Shown here in pieces: positions 1 through 14,197 of a DNA stretch of 64,000 nt. How positions within the stretch are numbered: position 1 is the stretch's first letter; every line of letters begins with the position of its first letter. This DNA is from Dysidea avara (lineage: Eukaryota; Porifera; Demospongiae; Dictyoceratida; Dysideidae). The notes below the pieces were generated by a model, which saw only the letters and a program-made list of their open reading frames with translations, was not told the origin of the DNA and made no database searches. The translations under genes and the position numbers were made by a program. The DNA lies in contig NC_089275.1 of NCBI RefSeq assembly GCF_963678975.1, positions 19,604,220 to 19,668,219 of the forward strand, read 5' to 3'.

Positions 1-1941
1 AACATACTGAACAGTTAGCCAGCTGTCAATGTACGTATGCCATAGTTATGTAAATACACAAGCTTTTCTTTAACCAGACATGCTGGAGACCTCAGTCGTA
101 CTGCAGTTGTGCAGGGCATACAAAATCAGTAAAAGTTAGCATACAATCTACCAGTGTATAGAACTCCAATTGATTTGCCGGAATGAACACATGTGCATAC
201 TTGTGTAGCTCCTAAACTTCAAAGACATAATGAATGCAGAATAGCTTCCACTTACCACAAGCATAATGTACAATACTCCATGACATGGCATGAGAGCTTC
301 ACTTCTCTGCCAGCACTACCAGCATGCTCTAATTGCCAAGGAACTGTTAAACAGACTAAAAAAACACACTAAGCAATCAACACACCATGATCAATAGTGG
401 TAGGATTGTAAATACTGTAGCTGCCCAACAATGCCAACATACGATACAACAGGAATAACAGCAACCCAGGTTGCTAAAGGTAAATTACATTTAAAAGTTT
501 CCGTAACCGGTGAGTGACAGCTAGGAGCCCTCTCAAATCCTCAAAAAGATACCACTTCCTCCTCAGTCCAAAATCTTTAGTTTATATACTACCCTCATTT
601 TACTTTCGAATTCCTAGGCCTCCCATAACCCATGTCTTGATTCAAAGTTCAAACATGAAAGGATGCCATAAGGAGGTTTTAGTACGTAATGTTCTGTGAC
701 TTCTGTCAATCATCAGATTTCATGATCACTTGCTACAAAATTAGTTTAATGGTTTTGAGTGCAGATTGTATATACACATTGTTTGTTTTTATGTGCCTAA
801 CTATTATAACCACACCTTTCATTGCATGAAGTTTCATATTGCATTCTGTGCAATATTTGTTTACATGTGGAAACCTCCACCAGGTAGTAGAGCCAATTTA
901 TAATATATGCATAATATGCATAGAATATTATAGGTAGCTATGTAACATCTCTTTATTGATGATGTTCCTGCTGCATCTGAATGTAGCTAATAGGTTGCTC
1001 CATAATTTGATTGTCGAGACAGTCTGTCTTGGATGTAATTGTGTATAGGTGTTTTGCATGTAGTGGTAGCCACAAATCACTGCAGTATGAAGAGTGTATA
1101 AGGCCAAACAGATCTAGAACTGTCAGGTAAACAGTTTATTATTGTATATAACCATTGCATGGTATAAAAGCATACATGTTTTTACTCATGTGATCTCTTG
1201 ACTGAATTAGCTACATAATTCATGTTTAAACAACAATAGGGATAGTACAGTATATGCAATAGATGTACCCTGAAATTTGCCTTTGAAGTTAGGTGGCTTC
1301 ATGGTACGTATAGTTATTGTGCATAAAAATTACAGTAGCTATATAAGAGTGGCAAAGAGAAACTGAGTTTAAACTGAATTCAATCTCAGAAATTAAAAAT
1401 TTCTTGCTTTCAAAATGCTCTCAGATTTATCCTCAGATTGCCTGGCTAAAATTTTCCTTGTTATCAAAATCGTGATGTCTCCATGAGTCTGTGAATATCA
1501 AAATACCCTCGTCTTTAATTTTAACTGGAAGACATCCACTCAGATTTTAAGATTGTAGTGCCTCTACACCCTTATAGTATTTACGGCCACTACATTGTCT
1601 AACACAAATTGATTATTCAACATAGCTAAGCAACAAAACAAGCTCTACCAACCATAGGATCTGGTTTCACTGACAACTGAATAATCAACACTATGACTTA
1701 TGACAGCAGTCATCTATTTCGACTTTTGACACTACCAACAATTATATAGCTAATTGGTTACAAACTTGGAAGAAAATAGCTAATGCATCATACAGATTTA
1801 GCTATCACCCCCACAAATATTTGCAGGTGGTTCCCCCCCCTCCAAAGAAGAACTAGAATATATAGTAGGGCAATGTACTAAAGAGACAAAAGATGAAATG
1901 ATGTTATAAGGTCACATATAAACTATAGTTACAACCTATAA
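1..1941. other. Intergenic DNA, no gene recognised
   Basis: Only short frames that look like chance openings occur on either strand. The stretch is AT-rich with no codon-like pattern, no splice-bounded exon and no repeat family that I could match elsewhere in the window. It lies downstream of the minus-strand tubulin gene. Confidence 0.5.
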
Positions 1942-2136
1942 GAGTTAATAATAGAGGAGAGTGTCCAACACAGTATAGGGTCAAACTAATTCAAAGGGAT
2001 TCTTCTCCATAGGTGACCATCATATTTCCCTATGTGAACAATTGAAATGTATGATGGAATCCCTTTGACTTACTCAGAATCATTTCTAGAGACCCTTTAC
2101 TTTGTTGGATACTTTCCTCTCCACTATTATTAACTG
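1942..2136. mobile_element. Short inverted-repeat element (MITE)
   Basis: The left end (AGTTAATAATAGAGGAGAGT) and the reverse complement of the right end, near 2102-2135, match over about 30 bases with a few differences. There is no coding capacity. The TAATAGAG-GGAGAGTGTC ends resemble those of the elements at 13350-14190 and 43526-43865, so it is probably a diverged member of that family. No convincing target duplication is visible. Confidence 0.55.
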
Positions 2137-2906
2137 TTGGTACAAGGTTATCGATCAAAGATGCGTCTTGTACACCCATTAAGCGATATATAAAAACAGG
2201 TCTATCTATCCCCAATGACTGACACAAAACACTGCAGACTATGATTACATTATGGAGGGTGACACGTACTCCACATACATGTGGGATGGAAACTGAAATG
2301 AAATTCATGATCGCGACATTTTACAAGTCAGGAAAAACACAATAAACTTGAATGCTCTATTAGAGTATCCTGCTTAGCTACCATGCAAACTAATTGGTAT
2401 GTTTAGTTCAAGATAAATTCTATTGCTACAAATTAATTTTGTAAAGGGGCTTCCTGATACCCTTCAAACCTACCTTCCTAAGCTCCTGGTTGAATGCTAT
2501 ATTACTTGAGGTTTTTCACCCATGCTGAAAGTTACTTTTTGTAAAGGGGAGGGAAGCACCAGACTACCACAACGAATGGACATGACCTATTAACCACACA
2601 CATATTTTAAGAACTACTTGGTAGAAATAATAAACTTTAACACCTACAACTCCTGCAATAAGTGGCTAACGTGCACCCTTTTCCAAACCCATGAGTGATT
2701 TAGAGCCAGAAGGCATGCAACTACATTATCACCACCACAAAAGGTTCAACACAAAAGGTTCAACACACACAACAATGGCTTGCCCAATTTAATTTGTGGC
2801 CAACCACTAATTGTGGTTCACTACCAAATAACTACCACAACTGTCTATTAATTTATTTAACCATTATTATGTGAATGAAGAAAAAAAATCATCTATTGGG
2901 TGAACA
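2137..2906. other. Intergenic DNA downstream of beta-tubulin
   Basis: No gene is seen. At 2748-2775 there is a small direct duplication of AAAAGGTTCAACAC. The 5'-proximal part (2137-2308) is open on the minus strand for about 60 codons but shows no family resemblance. Confidence 0.45.
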
Positions 2907-2912
2907 TTTATT
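2907..2912 (-). terminator. Poly(A) signal of the beta-tubulin gene
   Basis: TTTATT on the plus strand is a perfect AATAAA on the minus strand, about 32 bases past the tubulin stop codon. An A/T-rich stretch follows (plus-strand 2881-2888), which fits a cleavage region. It is the best processing signal for this gene. Confidence 0.7.
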
Positions 2913-2943
2913 CTGAGTTCGGAAGCCAAAATCTAAGTCCATT

Positions 2944-4447
<1,504 letters not shown>

Positions 4448-4750
4448 CACGAAAAGCTCAACAATGAATGAGGACTACACTAGCAGTGTGAAACAACTCG
4501 CAACTTCTACTCACCGAAAGTAGTTAATAATTACTGCACGTGAGTCAATAAAACCGCAGTTTGAGGCGTGAGCTGGCAGTGAAACCTCTAGCAAAGCAGC
4601 TGGAGAGTAGGGTTTCTGGTTGTGAACCACTTTACTGAGTAGATTCTACGTTATAAGGATTTACATGTACGAAAAGTATCGCGCAATAATACTTGACGAG
4701 TTTTCTGGTGCGCTTTAAAAAGGTGATCAGACAACCACTCCCAAGCACAC
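4448..4750. promoter_or_regulatory. Divergent promoter region, beta-tubulin / ACS1
   Basis: Only 303 bp separate the start codons of the minus-strand tubulin gene and the plus-strand acyl-CoA synthetase gene, so both promoters and both 5' leaders must lie here unless an upstream non-coding exon exists. No clear TATA box is placed correctly for either gene. The stretch is less AT-rich than its surroundings and carries no transposon. Confidence 0.6.
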
Positions 4751-6955
4751 ATGAAAAGTTTGCAGGCAAACGTTGTGTTTGCTGTATTAACGCAAAGGTT
4801 AAATTCAGTACCTTGCAGAAAGCTGTCAACAATCCTTACTGACAAGCTTACTGATTGTACGGTGAAATCTCCCTTTCCAGCGGTTGCAATCCCCGAGGCG
4901 AACTTTTACAACCACGTATTCCAGCATTTTCCCAAGTATGGCAAGAAGACTGCTCTAATAGATGGTGTTACAGGAAGGGAATACTCATACAATGAAGTAC
5001 AGGAGTCAGTGGTTAATATGGCATCTGGTCTAGTGAGGAGTGGTATGCAGAAGGGGGATGCGTTAGCACTAGTTTCTCCCAACAGTGTGGAATTCTGTAC
5101 AACATTCTTCTCTACACTTGCCATGGGAGGGATCATGAGTACTTGTAATCCAAACTACACCTCAGAAGAGTTAGCCTACCAGTTTAAGAACTCAAACTCA
5201 AAGTACGTAGCCACCATACCATCATTGTTACCAACAGTACAAGAAGCAGCCAGTAAGGCAGGTTGTGTAGAGAAGGTGATAGTACTGGGTGATGATGGAA
5301 GTGTGGGAGAAGGGAAGAATATGATATCCTACCAGAGTTTAGTGAACGACAGTGGATCAAAATTTCCACACTACCTGAAACTTGATCCCAAAGGTGACAC
5401 TGCTGTAATCCTATATTCCAGTGGTACTACTGGATATCCCAAAGGAGTTAAAATGAGTCATTATAATTTGTCATCTAATCTGACTCAGTTGACATACCCA
5501 AGCATTTTAGGAACTATTCATCAGACGGCCACCCTATTGGCTGTTATCCCTTTCTTTCACATTGGTGGCATAATGACAACCTTAACAAGTGGTCTCTATA
5601 AAGGATCAACCATTGTAACTTTGCCACAATTTTCACCAGAGAAATTCCTACACTTTACTTCTCAGTATCATGTCAATTGTGTTCACTTGGTTCCTCCATT
5701 GGTAATGTTTTTAGCTAGACACACGATGATTGATAAATACGACTTGTCCAGTTTAAAACACATCACATACGGTGCAGCACCAACAGCACATAAAGTAGCC
5801 TCCACAATGAAGCGGAGACTTAATTTACTAACACTACAGCATAGCTATGGGATGAGTGAAATTGGGATATCTCACTTTATGCCATTGGAGGAGTTTAAAC
5901 CAAATTCTGTTGGAATACCACTGCCTTCTGTTAAGTGCAAAGTTATGGACTTAGAATCAGGCTTGGCAGTTGGTCCTGATTGTCATGGAGAGCTGGTTAT
6001 ACAAGGTCCACAGGTATGTGCACTGAGCCATAATTAATTACCATATAAGTGCACTTGTATACATTGCATCATTGTTACTATATATAGATTAAATTACAAA
6101 ATTAATTTTTATGATTATCATAGCAGGCTGCTGCTATATTTGGTCCCAGTCTACCCACTAATCTGGTTATTGTGATTAGGTCATGTTGGGCTACCACAAC
6201 AATGAAGAAGCCACTTCATCCACCATCAACCTGGATGACTGGATGTTTACTGGTGATGTAGGTAATGAAACTTGTTGAGTCAACTACTATATGATCGGTT
6301 TTGGTTTATATAAGATCCAGCTAGTGTGGTTAGGTAGATTTACTGTACATTTGGTGCCATTAATGCCGTACCACAATTCTAAATTTCTGAATCTTCTATT
6401 ACTACAGAATAGCCATTTAATGTTGAATAACTTGTGACTTGTACACACATACATATCTGTGTGTGTTGGATAGATGTTTAGTTTCATGGTTGATTGACCG
6501 TACATTATGAAACTGAATTCACAGTTATGTGTTGATGTTTATTTAGGCATACATTGTTTTTGTAGGATATTATGACAAGAATGGTTACTTCTACATAACT
6601 GATAGGCTGAAGGAGTTGATCAAAGTGAAAGGTTTCCAAGTAGCTCCAGCAGAACTGGAGGCTCTTCTCCTCCAACATCCACACATATCTGATGTGGCAG
6701 TTATAGGTAAGTGGATTACATGATCCAGATGATGTCAGTAGTGTTACTGTGCAAGGTGTTGATGATGAGAAATCTGGTGAGCTGCCCCGAGCATTTGTGG
6801 TGAGGAGTAGTGATGAGCTGAGTGAACAAGAAGTGGAGGATTTTGTGAAGGGACGAGTAGCAGAACATAAACAATTAAAAGGAGGAGTAAAGTTTATCAA
6901 AGAAATACCAAAATCACTAAGTGGGAAAATATTACGAAGACTTTTAAGATCATAG
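4751..6955 (+). CDS. Acyl-CoA synthetase, 4-coumarate-CoA ligase-like (ACS1)
   Basis: ANL-superfamily enzyme that activates a carboxylic acid to an acyl-adenylate with ATP and then to the CoA thioester. Exons 4751-6013, 6180-6261, 6566-6706 and 6756-6955 give 561 aa. All introns are GT-AG; the last is only 49 bp (donor GTAAGT, acceptor GCAAG). Motifs: YSSGTTG at 222-228 followed by PKG (Lys231), YGMSE at 366-370, TGDVG near 445-449, [11 protein letters not shown] near 470-480, and [11 protein letters not shown] with the catalytic Lys553. The first 30 residues are basic and hydroxylated without acids, like a mitochondrial presequence. The C-terminus is LLRS, so there is no peroxisomal SKL signal. 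The substrate cannot be told; medium-chain or aryl acids are both possible. Compared with ACS3 and ACS4, the central region (about 240-415) is strongly diverged, whereas residues 58-235 and exons 3-4 are near-identical. Confidence 0.92.
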
Positions 6956-9900
6956 GATTGCATTTTTTCTTTCATGATTTTTATTGGTGGCAGTGATGCT
7001 TATAGTGAACTTGTTGTAAAGTTAGTTAAGTTACTGTTCGCATATTGGTAGACAATATACTGCATGCAACATATGGCTGGGGTAAATATATTGTTTATTC
7101 ATGGTATGTCTGTTTACATTTTTTGCTTTGAAGTTGTAAATGCTATACTTTGTTTGATTGACACACCTAGTTTACTATAAATCATCCATGACAATGTTTG
7201 GTTTCGATTCATGGATGTTCCCAGTATATCACAAACCTAAAATGGGTCTTGGTTGTTTTATATCCGTAACATAACATGTGTTGGGCTGAAAAGCAAGTGT
7301 GCCATGATTCCATTATAGTGCTGTTTTTATTTATTTCGTTGCTACAGCCGGTAATATGAAGCAGAGTCACATACAGTGGGTCACATCATGAATGTTGTAG
7401 TGTGGTACATGTAAAGTAGATATAACCCCAGACCCCCACTCCACCAATGATATAAAGCACAGCCACCCCTGATGTAATTTGGTTGAAGAAAACTTGCTGG
7501 GAATGAATGATACATAGTTCATGGTGCAGTTATAAATTTTAGTGGAGAATTATGTCTGATCAATATGCTGGACAGTTCAGCATCATGGTTAGAGGCACCA
7601 GATATTGGAACACTATGTCAAGTCGACTATTTGAGATGGTAAATCATATAGTAAATTAATTTTTTTCCCAGGGTTAGATAGAATTGAACACCCTTGCCAC
7701 TGGCTGTCAAGTGTAGGACAGCCGCTGGATAACACCAGGGACTATTACTATTAGGAACAAAGCTAATCTAATGGAGGCAGGCCCTTTGAATCATAGCAGT
7801 ACTCTTCATAGCTAATTTATGGCCAGAGTAAAGAAACCTTGAATCACTTATAGATGTCTCAATGTAGATTGATCACGAGACTTTGAAATAATTATTTTGT
7901 ACAATGTCCGGGAAATGTTGGTTTACGGAGGATCACTGAATTTCTTTGTGTATTGTAGACACCTAAGACCCACGCAATCTATACTTGAAGCGTATCAGCT
8001 ATCGATACTCCTGGCCAGGTTATTTATTTAACAGGCCGCAGCTACCAGTCGGACTTTAGGCACAGCTTGTGCGATGAGGTGGGTGTGTACTTTCGACCAC
8101 AAGTTTGCTTCTACAATTGATAATTGATAATTGATAACTTGTGTTTCTAGTTACCTCTCTTGAGACCCCTTTCACTTTTTGCAGACATTTCCTATTACTT
8201 TGTGCTCACGACAAAATCTCCAGCTGGATCAGGCATATAGCTATCTACCGGCATTTTTCTTACTTGATTCAGTCATAGATTATCTATGATTCAGTCATTG
8301 CACATTGCCTATTTTGTGTTTGCTAGGTAGTTTTCTAGGTGCAATTGCAATGATAGCTACTAGATTCCCAAATCACAGAATATTTAGGGGTTCCAGTGTA
8401 GCAAAATTTCCCATACATTTTATAGGCCCATAGGCATAGCTATGTAAGAAAAGATGTAGTAACTCACACCCATAATATATTCTGTACCAGATTTGCCGGG
8501 AAAATTAAAGCTCTAATGGCATCCTAATAATTAATAATTCCTCCGTCAAAGTTGACAATTCTGTGATATAAGAGAGAGTGTGTGCATTCAGTTTCTATTG
8601 GGTTAATTGCTTCATCATGTCTGATCAGTAGTTGGACTGTGCATTGTAAATCATGTCCAATTAGTAGTTGCGACTATGGTGTTACAGATTTAGGTGATAA
8701 AATCATTTAGAAGTGCAAAAATATCACCAGTGACACCCAATAATCGTCACTATGTTACAGTGCTACAAATGAATCAACATGTTTTGAATTAGCTGTGTAG
8801 GTTAGTTGTAAAATTTATGTGCTGCAATGATGTAGCAAAATTAATGATGTCTGTCTTTGTAGTGAACTTCTTGATGTGCACTTTGTACATACCAGTGACA
8901 ACCCTCATAATACTGTATGTGTTAATTATACCACAATGTGTTCATAGTGAGAGCATTTTCATTATAATTATATTGACAACAAACATTCACGCTTATTGAT
9001 TAGAGATTATAAGCGTCCCTGTCTGAAGGTTAAAATATACTCTAATTAAGCAGTCATCTCAAAGTTGCCTTTGCTTTAAATTCACTCACTCATACACATC
9101 TAAATATGAATCACATGTATATGAACAACAGAAATATAGTAACTAGGTGACTGGCTAAATAAAAGAGTTCACTTTTTCCCTTGATGTAGGAAGCTTTGGC
9201 GAATTGTGACAAATTTGCCAAACACCAATTGTGTAATCATTATTTATAGCTGAAAGTTGAACTTGAAGTGGAAATTTCACCAAATGCAATTGAGCTGGCT
9301 TTTCACCATCCTGCCAATAATGTTTCCCTCTATAGAAATGATTAGAAGGAAGGCAAGACAAATTGATTACTGGGTTCTTATCTATTTTGAGATATACATG
9401 TAGATGATGATAGTGCACAATAAATTAACCCCTCCCAGCTATCTCTTACCATGTTTACATGGGTACTATACAAACTGTGTGAAGAGGAGCTGTGGCTTTG
9501 TTTACAGGGTACAAGGTACCATAACTCTAATAATACAGTCATTGCAAGAGTATCACAGGCACAATAAAGTGAGGGCAAAGGTTAAGCTCTATTAAGAGAG
9601 TTGGTTCAAATTTATAGTAATTATGACTTATTGAAACACTCTAATCTAATGGTAACGTAAACTACTCTAGTAGAACATCCATAAATAATTTATATATAGC
9701 TCTAAGGAAAAAGACAACCCATTCTAACTTCTGTACTCTTATCTCACCAATTGTGCCAAACACCCTGCCATACCATGCAGACTCAGAAATTGACCTATTA
9801 TGTACTGATCCAGAAAAAAATTAATTTCCAAAACTAACTCCATGTTATAGTGGCTATTTTCAGTTTTATTATGACACTTGATATTTGAGTTGAAATGCTT

Positions 9901-10582
9901 CTTCTATTGTAGGCTTGTGCTAATTAACTATGCAGGCATAATTTGCATAATAGCAAAATTATTAAGCCTTATGCCAGCACAATAGGCACACTTTTCTAAA
10001 CAGAAAGCTAATAGATGTAATATTATTCTTTACAGAAAGCGATTAAGATACTCTAATAAAGCAGCCACCCAACTTAATAAAAAAGTCAGGAAGGATTGAT
10101 ATACTGTACACTAATAAAACAAGTCAACACTGGAGCATAGTATTGAGTGCTTTATTATTCCCTGATAGAGCTAAGCAAATTTTTGAGCATCATGTATAAG
10201 CTATGTTTTGACTCAAGTCTATCCGTTTACAACATTCTGTGTAAGATGACCATGGCTTATTTCTTCATTTGAGATCCTTGCTACTATAAGTATTGTAACT
10301 GGTACTGCTAATACAGTGTTTATTATATTTCACACTTTGTTTTCAGCTCATATCAATGCCTTACCGGACTTGACCATAATCTACTGTTATTGCTACAGTT
10401 AATAACCACCTTCCAGTAATATCTCTGAAGTATGACTTTATCGCCATTATCACAAGTTGACTCTGTCAGCTGTAGGTTGTGTAGGTGTTGGCATGCTATA
10501 CTGTTAGATGCTATAGTATTATGTAGCTAATTGCACTGCATCTGGTTAGTATACTATTCTGCATTATGCTAGCTACTGTTTA
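6956..10582. other. Gene-free stretch downstream of ACS1
   Basis: No coding region could be supported. A short tandem of ATTGATA lies near 8117-8137, and single copies of the CTCTAATA-type motif occur at about 9039 and 9640. The 8817-8999 open frame encodes a hydrophobic peptide of about 60 residues with no recognisable family and is probably chance. Confidence 0.45.
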
Positions 10583-10802
10583 TGTACAAAGTTTCAAGGG
10601 ACATAATTTTCAAGTGATGAATTTCGCGGTTGCTTGGCTGTCCGTAAATTCTTCATCCTCAAAAATTAACAATTGTCAAGATTAGCTCTATGCTTTCTAA
10701 TAGATAACCTCAGGGAAAAAATGAGTGATCCTTGAAAATAAGAAGGCAAAAATCCCAAAATTAATTAATCCGTGAAAATATCATACCTCAAAAATTTGTA
10801 CA
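10583..10802. mobile_element. MITE with TGTACAAA ends and TA duplication
   Basis: Terminal inverted repeats TGTACAAA...TTTGTACA bound 220 bp, flanked on both sides by TA (10581-10582 and 10803-10804). Further inside, blocks such as TTCATCCTCAAAAATTA and ATACCTCAAAAATTTG are repeated. A TA duplication points to Tc1/mariner-type mobilisation. There is no coding capacity. A related but unbounded sequence lies near 41220-41310. Confidence 0.6.
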
Positions 10803-11226
10803 TATACTTGATTGTAAGCTGAAACTGTTGGGAACCCACAAGTACTATCTGTTACTGGTGAAATATACAGTTTGAGACTTAATCATACCCTTCCTTTGTA
10901 TATATTGTTTTGACTTTCATAAACTGCACTACATTAAAACTGTAAAACTGCACCTATTAAGCTCCAGGTTACAGCTTTACTTTCAATTCAGGAGGAACCA
11001 GAGAGTAATAATTATGGACAATGTAGTCTAATAGATCAGTTACTCAATTAATAGATCTATCATGATGGAATCTCTTAAAAGGGCACCCTAAAACATGGGA
11101 CCATGATAATCAGGACATTGTCCCTAAGGTCTTATCAGTGTATAAGCCCTTGATATCAGGAAGCCTGTCTAAAGAGAGAACCTTATCATGGTCCCAAGGT
11201 GTCTATTCCACTGCTATCATGGATGT

Positions 11227-11406
11227 GTACACTGTTAAAAATGGGTTGTGCCTGACACACGCATATCGTGTGGTAGCCACACGCCCACCTGCTCACACGT
11301 GCCAGTGTGACGGTCACGCGATTCAATTTTGTGTGGCTGCCACACGAGTCCGTGTGCGGTACCCAGTCTAGCGTGTGGCTGGTACACACAAGGTGGTGTG
11401 AATTGG
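11227..11406 (+). repeat. Hairpin-array repeat, copy 1
   Basis: A chain of short palindromes built on GTGTG/CACAC: CGTGTGGTAGCCACACG, GTGTGGCTGCCACAC, GTGTGGCTGGTACACAC and others follow one another about every 25-50 bases. It starts with GTACACTGTTAAAAA, which is also the end of the copy at 26232-26449 in the opposite orientation. No element class was recognised and it appears to lack coding capacity. Confidence 0.55.
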
Positions 11407-12803
11407 AGGGATGATTCTTGGCCAGTCCTAAAGTGGAGCAATCGCTGTGAGAGGTATGTTTCGATGTATGTGCTGGGTTGTACACTTTATGCACGTACAT
11501 TCCGGAGGCCCAGTGACTCCTTTGCGACACTCCATACCAGTTTTAGTTCCTGTACTTATGAAACTATATCTTCTTTATGGTAGCCTCGATGGTAGCGACT
11601 TTAAACCTTACGCAAATTTATGTGATTGAACAGACACGCGCGTTATTTGGAATCTTGAAAGTTTTTGGAATCACATGGTTAACCGTGTAATTACCACAGC
11701 TAAAGGTAGTGTATACTACATCACTGCTACACAGGTCCTAATTGCTGCTGAAGTATAAAAAATGTACGATGATGGCTAGATACGACCTTGTGTGCACTAC
11801 GCAGCAAAGCTACGGCTTCAGGTTTCACAATGGTTTAGGGCAAAAGTATTGAGTATAAATCTTTTTTAAGTGGAATAACTCACCATGGCACAAGTATGTT
11901 ATGTACTTATTACCTAATAACTTTATAGCAGCACTATATCTTTCAGTATGATTCCTTCAATTCGTATTAGCACTATTGCATCATCATCGCGCATCGAAAA
12001 ATAATAACCTATTATTAAGAGCCTAACCCATAACCTTAATATACTGGTATTTTGATATATTGGTTATCAAAGGCTGTCACGGTATGACAATTGGTTATGA
12101 TAATTTATCACAATAGACAGTATGATAAACAGTATTACCGGTATATCGCAGAGCACTAATGCTGATGCTTTGAAATCGGTTTATGAACAATTGTGTGTGT
12201 GGTGTGGGTATGGTGATGTTTGAGAAAGTTCATAGCTTTGTTGGCAGTGTTGGTAATGTGGTCTGACCATGATAGAGAATTATTGAGCTCTATACTTATG
12301 CTGGTTAGTTGTCCTCAAGATCGTTCTATAGAGGTAGTAATTGACATTAATAGGGTGTTTGGATCTAGTATATCTAAGGACATGCAGTACAGTTAAATCT
12401 CATCTGCCAAGAGAGTGCCAAGGGTATTCAGGTCCTTTTGAAGCAAAATAGAGAACTGTTAAATGTAATTCACAGCTACTAACATGTATAGCGGGTAAAT
12501 CACTGGTAGAATTATATAGTCGCTTCAGAAAACCAGCCTCACTGTTACTAAAGGATTAGTACTTTACCTTTTAGAATGATATAGAAGTACTTCTGCATCA
12601 CAATTAATTAAAGCTGAGCATTAGTACAACTATCACTATCATCACAATAGTAGTATTACAATATCACTACCAGTTACAGACACTCATAAATAATCCCGTT
12701 ACGCTCCACATATCTGCTTTTCTTACACTCCATTAGTAAAAACAATTATGTACTACAGTTGTAATTTTTGTGGTGGGGACTTTTACAGTTTTTTCAACTT
12801 TAA
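11407..12803. other. Gene-free stretch
   Basis: No supported gene. Around 12040-12160 there is a sequence with TTGATATATTGGTTATC and a GCAGAGCACTA end. It looks like a fragment of a hAT-type MITE, but I could not find a matching opposite end. Confidence 0.35.
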
Positions 12804-12805
12804 TA

Positions 12806-12991
12806 CCATATAGCCGGAAACTTTGGAGGGAGGAAACTTTGGCGAATTTGCCGAGATAGGATTTTGGCGAGAACAAAGTTTGGTGAATTTGTTGAGCTAA
12901 TACAGATTTTTATTGACAAACGATTTGGCAGATTTTAGTTTGGCGAAACATCATTCACTTTCCAAATTTGCTAAACTTTCCAGCTATATGG
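12806..12991. mobile_element. MITE with CCATATAGC ends and TA duplication
   Basis: CCATATAGCCGGAAACTTTGG at the left and the reverse complement of its near-copy at the right enclose 186 bp. TA flanks both sides (12804-12805, 12992-12993). The interior has several repeats of GGCGAATTTG/TTTGGCGA in both orientations. It is non-coding and presumably moved by a mariner-type transposase. Confidence 0.7.
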
Positions 12992-13349
12992 TACTATCCA
13001 TGTTTTTGACTTAGCACAGACGTGTGTAATATAATTATCACGATAGTACAATTATATACTACCATTATCACAATAATAATATTGTTATTCGCTATCACAA
13101 TGATCGATAGACACAACTATTGCTCAGCTCTACTGAACTCGATGGTTTTAAACACAATATGCTGTGTGGTGGGCATTAAATAGAACATCTGAGTGAACAA
13201 TTTCTAGCATGCTTATAAATATTAACTAGCATGTTTTGGCATGTTATCAAAATCTGTTCAGTGTAAAAGTAAGGATTTTCCAGAGCCATGTTATAGAACT
13301 GTCATTCGTATCTCTGTTTGCCATCTGTTATTGCTTGGATCCCTTCAAT

Positions 13350-14190
13350 CAAGAGTACATAATAATAGAGTAGGGAGGAGAGTGTCTAACTCCCAGTGTT
13401 GGGAGTAACGCGTTACATAATATTACTACTTTTGTGGTAACAAAGTAATATAACGAAATACGCTATAAAAACAGGTAATATATCTCAAGTTACTTTACTT
13501 ACGAATGTAACGCGTTACCTAAGTAATATAGTTACTGTAACGAGCCTAATATTACGTAATATTATTACTACAAGTAACGAAGTTACCAATCTTGTTAGTT
13601 ATCCTCTGAGTAACGCCTAGCTACAACGAAGTAACGAGGCCTACTGAATGAAGCTTATTCACCCGCTTCTTACTTATAACCAAGATTTGCACATTGTCCA
13701 ACAACACAATCATGTCACGTGATAAGGTGGTAGTTTCAGTACGTGACAGCTTAAGGCTGTGGACACAAAGTAATATAATATGTAATATTATTACAGTTAC
13801 TTTATTTTATGGGTAATATGTAACTGTAACTAAATAGTTCAGTTGCAAGTAATATGTAATATGTAACTAGTTACTTTTACAAAGTAACTTGCCCAACACT
13901 GCTAACTCCAGTTAATTCACCAAACTCACTGTGCTCAGACCTTGCGCAATCAACCATAGCCACCAAAGGTGACAAATGGCTTGCTCTATGAAGGAGGTTG
14001 TAGTACTTCTACTGCTTCACTTAGGAAATATCAACAGTCTTCTGTTCACTTAAAGGTATTGATTTATTACTAGAAGTTTTATGGATTGAAGTAGGAGGGT
14101 TTGAGCAGGAGGGTTTGAGCGCAGTGTGTTTGTATGAATTATATTGAGAGTTAGACACTCTCCTCCCTCTTCTATTATTATGTACTCTTG
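13350..14190. mobile_element. Inverted-repeat element interrupted by a hAT MITE
   Basis: About 42 bp of inverted repeat (CAAGAGTACATAATAATAGA) marks both ends. The outer flank is a perfect CTTCAAT at 13343-13349 and 14191-14197, a 7-bp target duplication. The same element, without the insertion at 13394-13901, is found at 43526-43865: interior landmarks such as GAAGGAGGTTGTAG and TTTTATGGATTGAAGTAGG match. Without the insertion it would be about 325 bp, against 340 bp for the other copy. Confidence 0.85.
13394..13901. mobile_element. hAT-type MITE with 8-bp target duplication
   Basis: A 508-bp element with ends CAGTGTTGGGAGTAACG and GTAACTTGCCCAACACTG. It is flanked by a perfect 8-bp direct repeat, CTAACTCC, at 13386-13393 and 13902-13909. 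CAGTGTTGGG ends with an 8-bp duplication are typical of hAT-derived MITEs. The body is full of GTAAC/GTTAC subterminal repeats and has no transposase. It sits inside the element 13350-14190, and the uninterrupted sister copy at 43526-43865 serves as the empty site. Confidence 0.92.
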
Positions 14191-14197
14191 CTTCAAT

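Noticed and set aside
6707..6740. A 34-bp intron ending at GATGTCAG in ACS1
   Set aside because: It would leave the last exon in the wrong frame. The AAG acceptor at 6753-6755 restores it and matches family length.
12040..12165. Complete hAT MITE
   Set aside because: Only one end (GCAGAGCACTA) is convincing; no matching opposite end or duplication was found.
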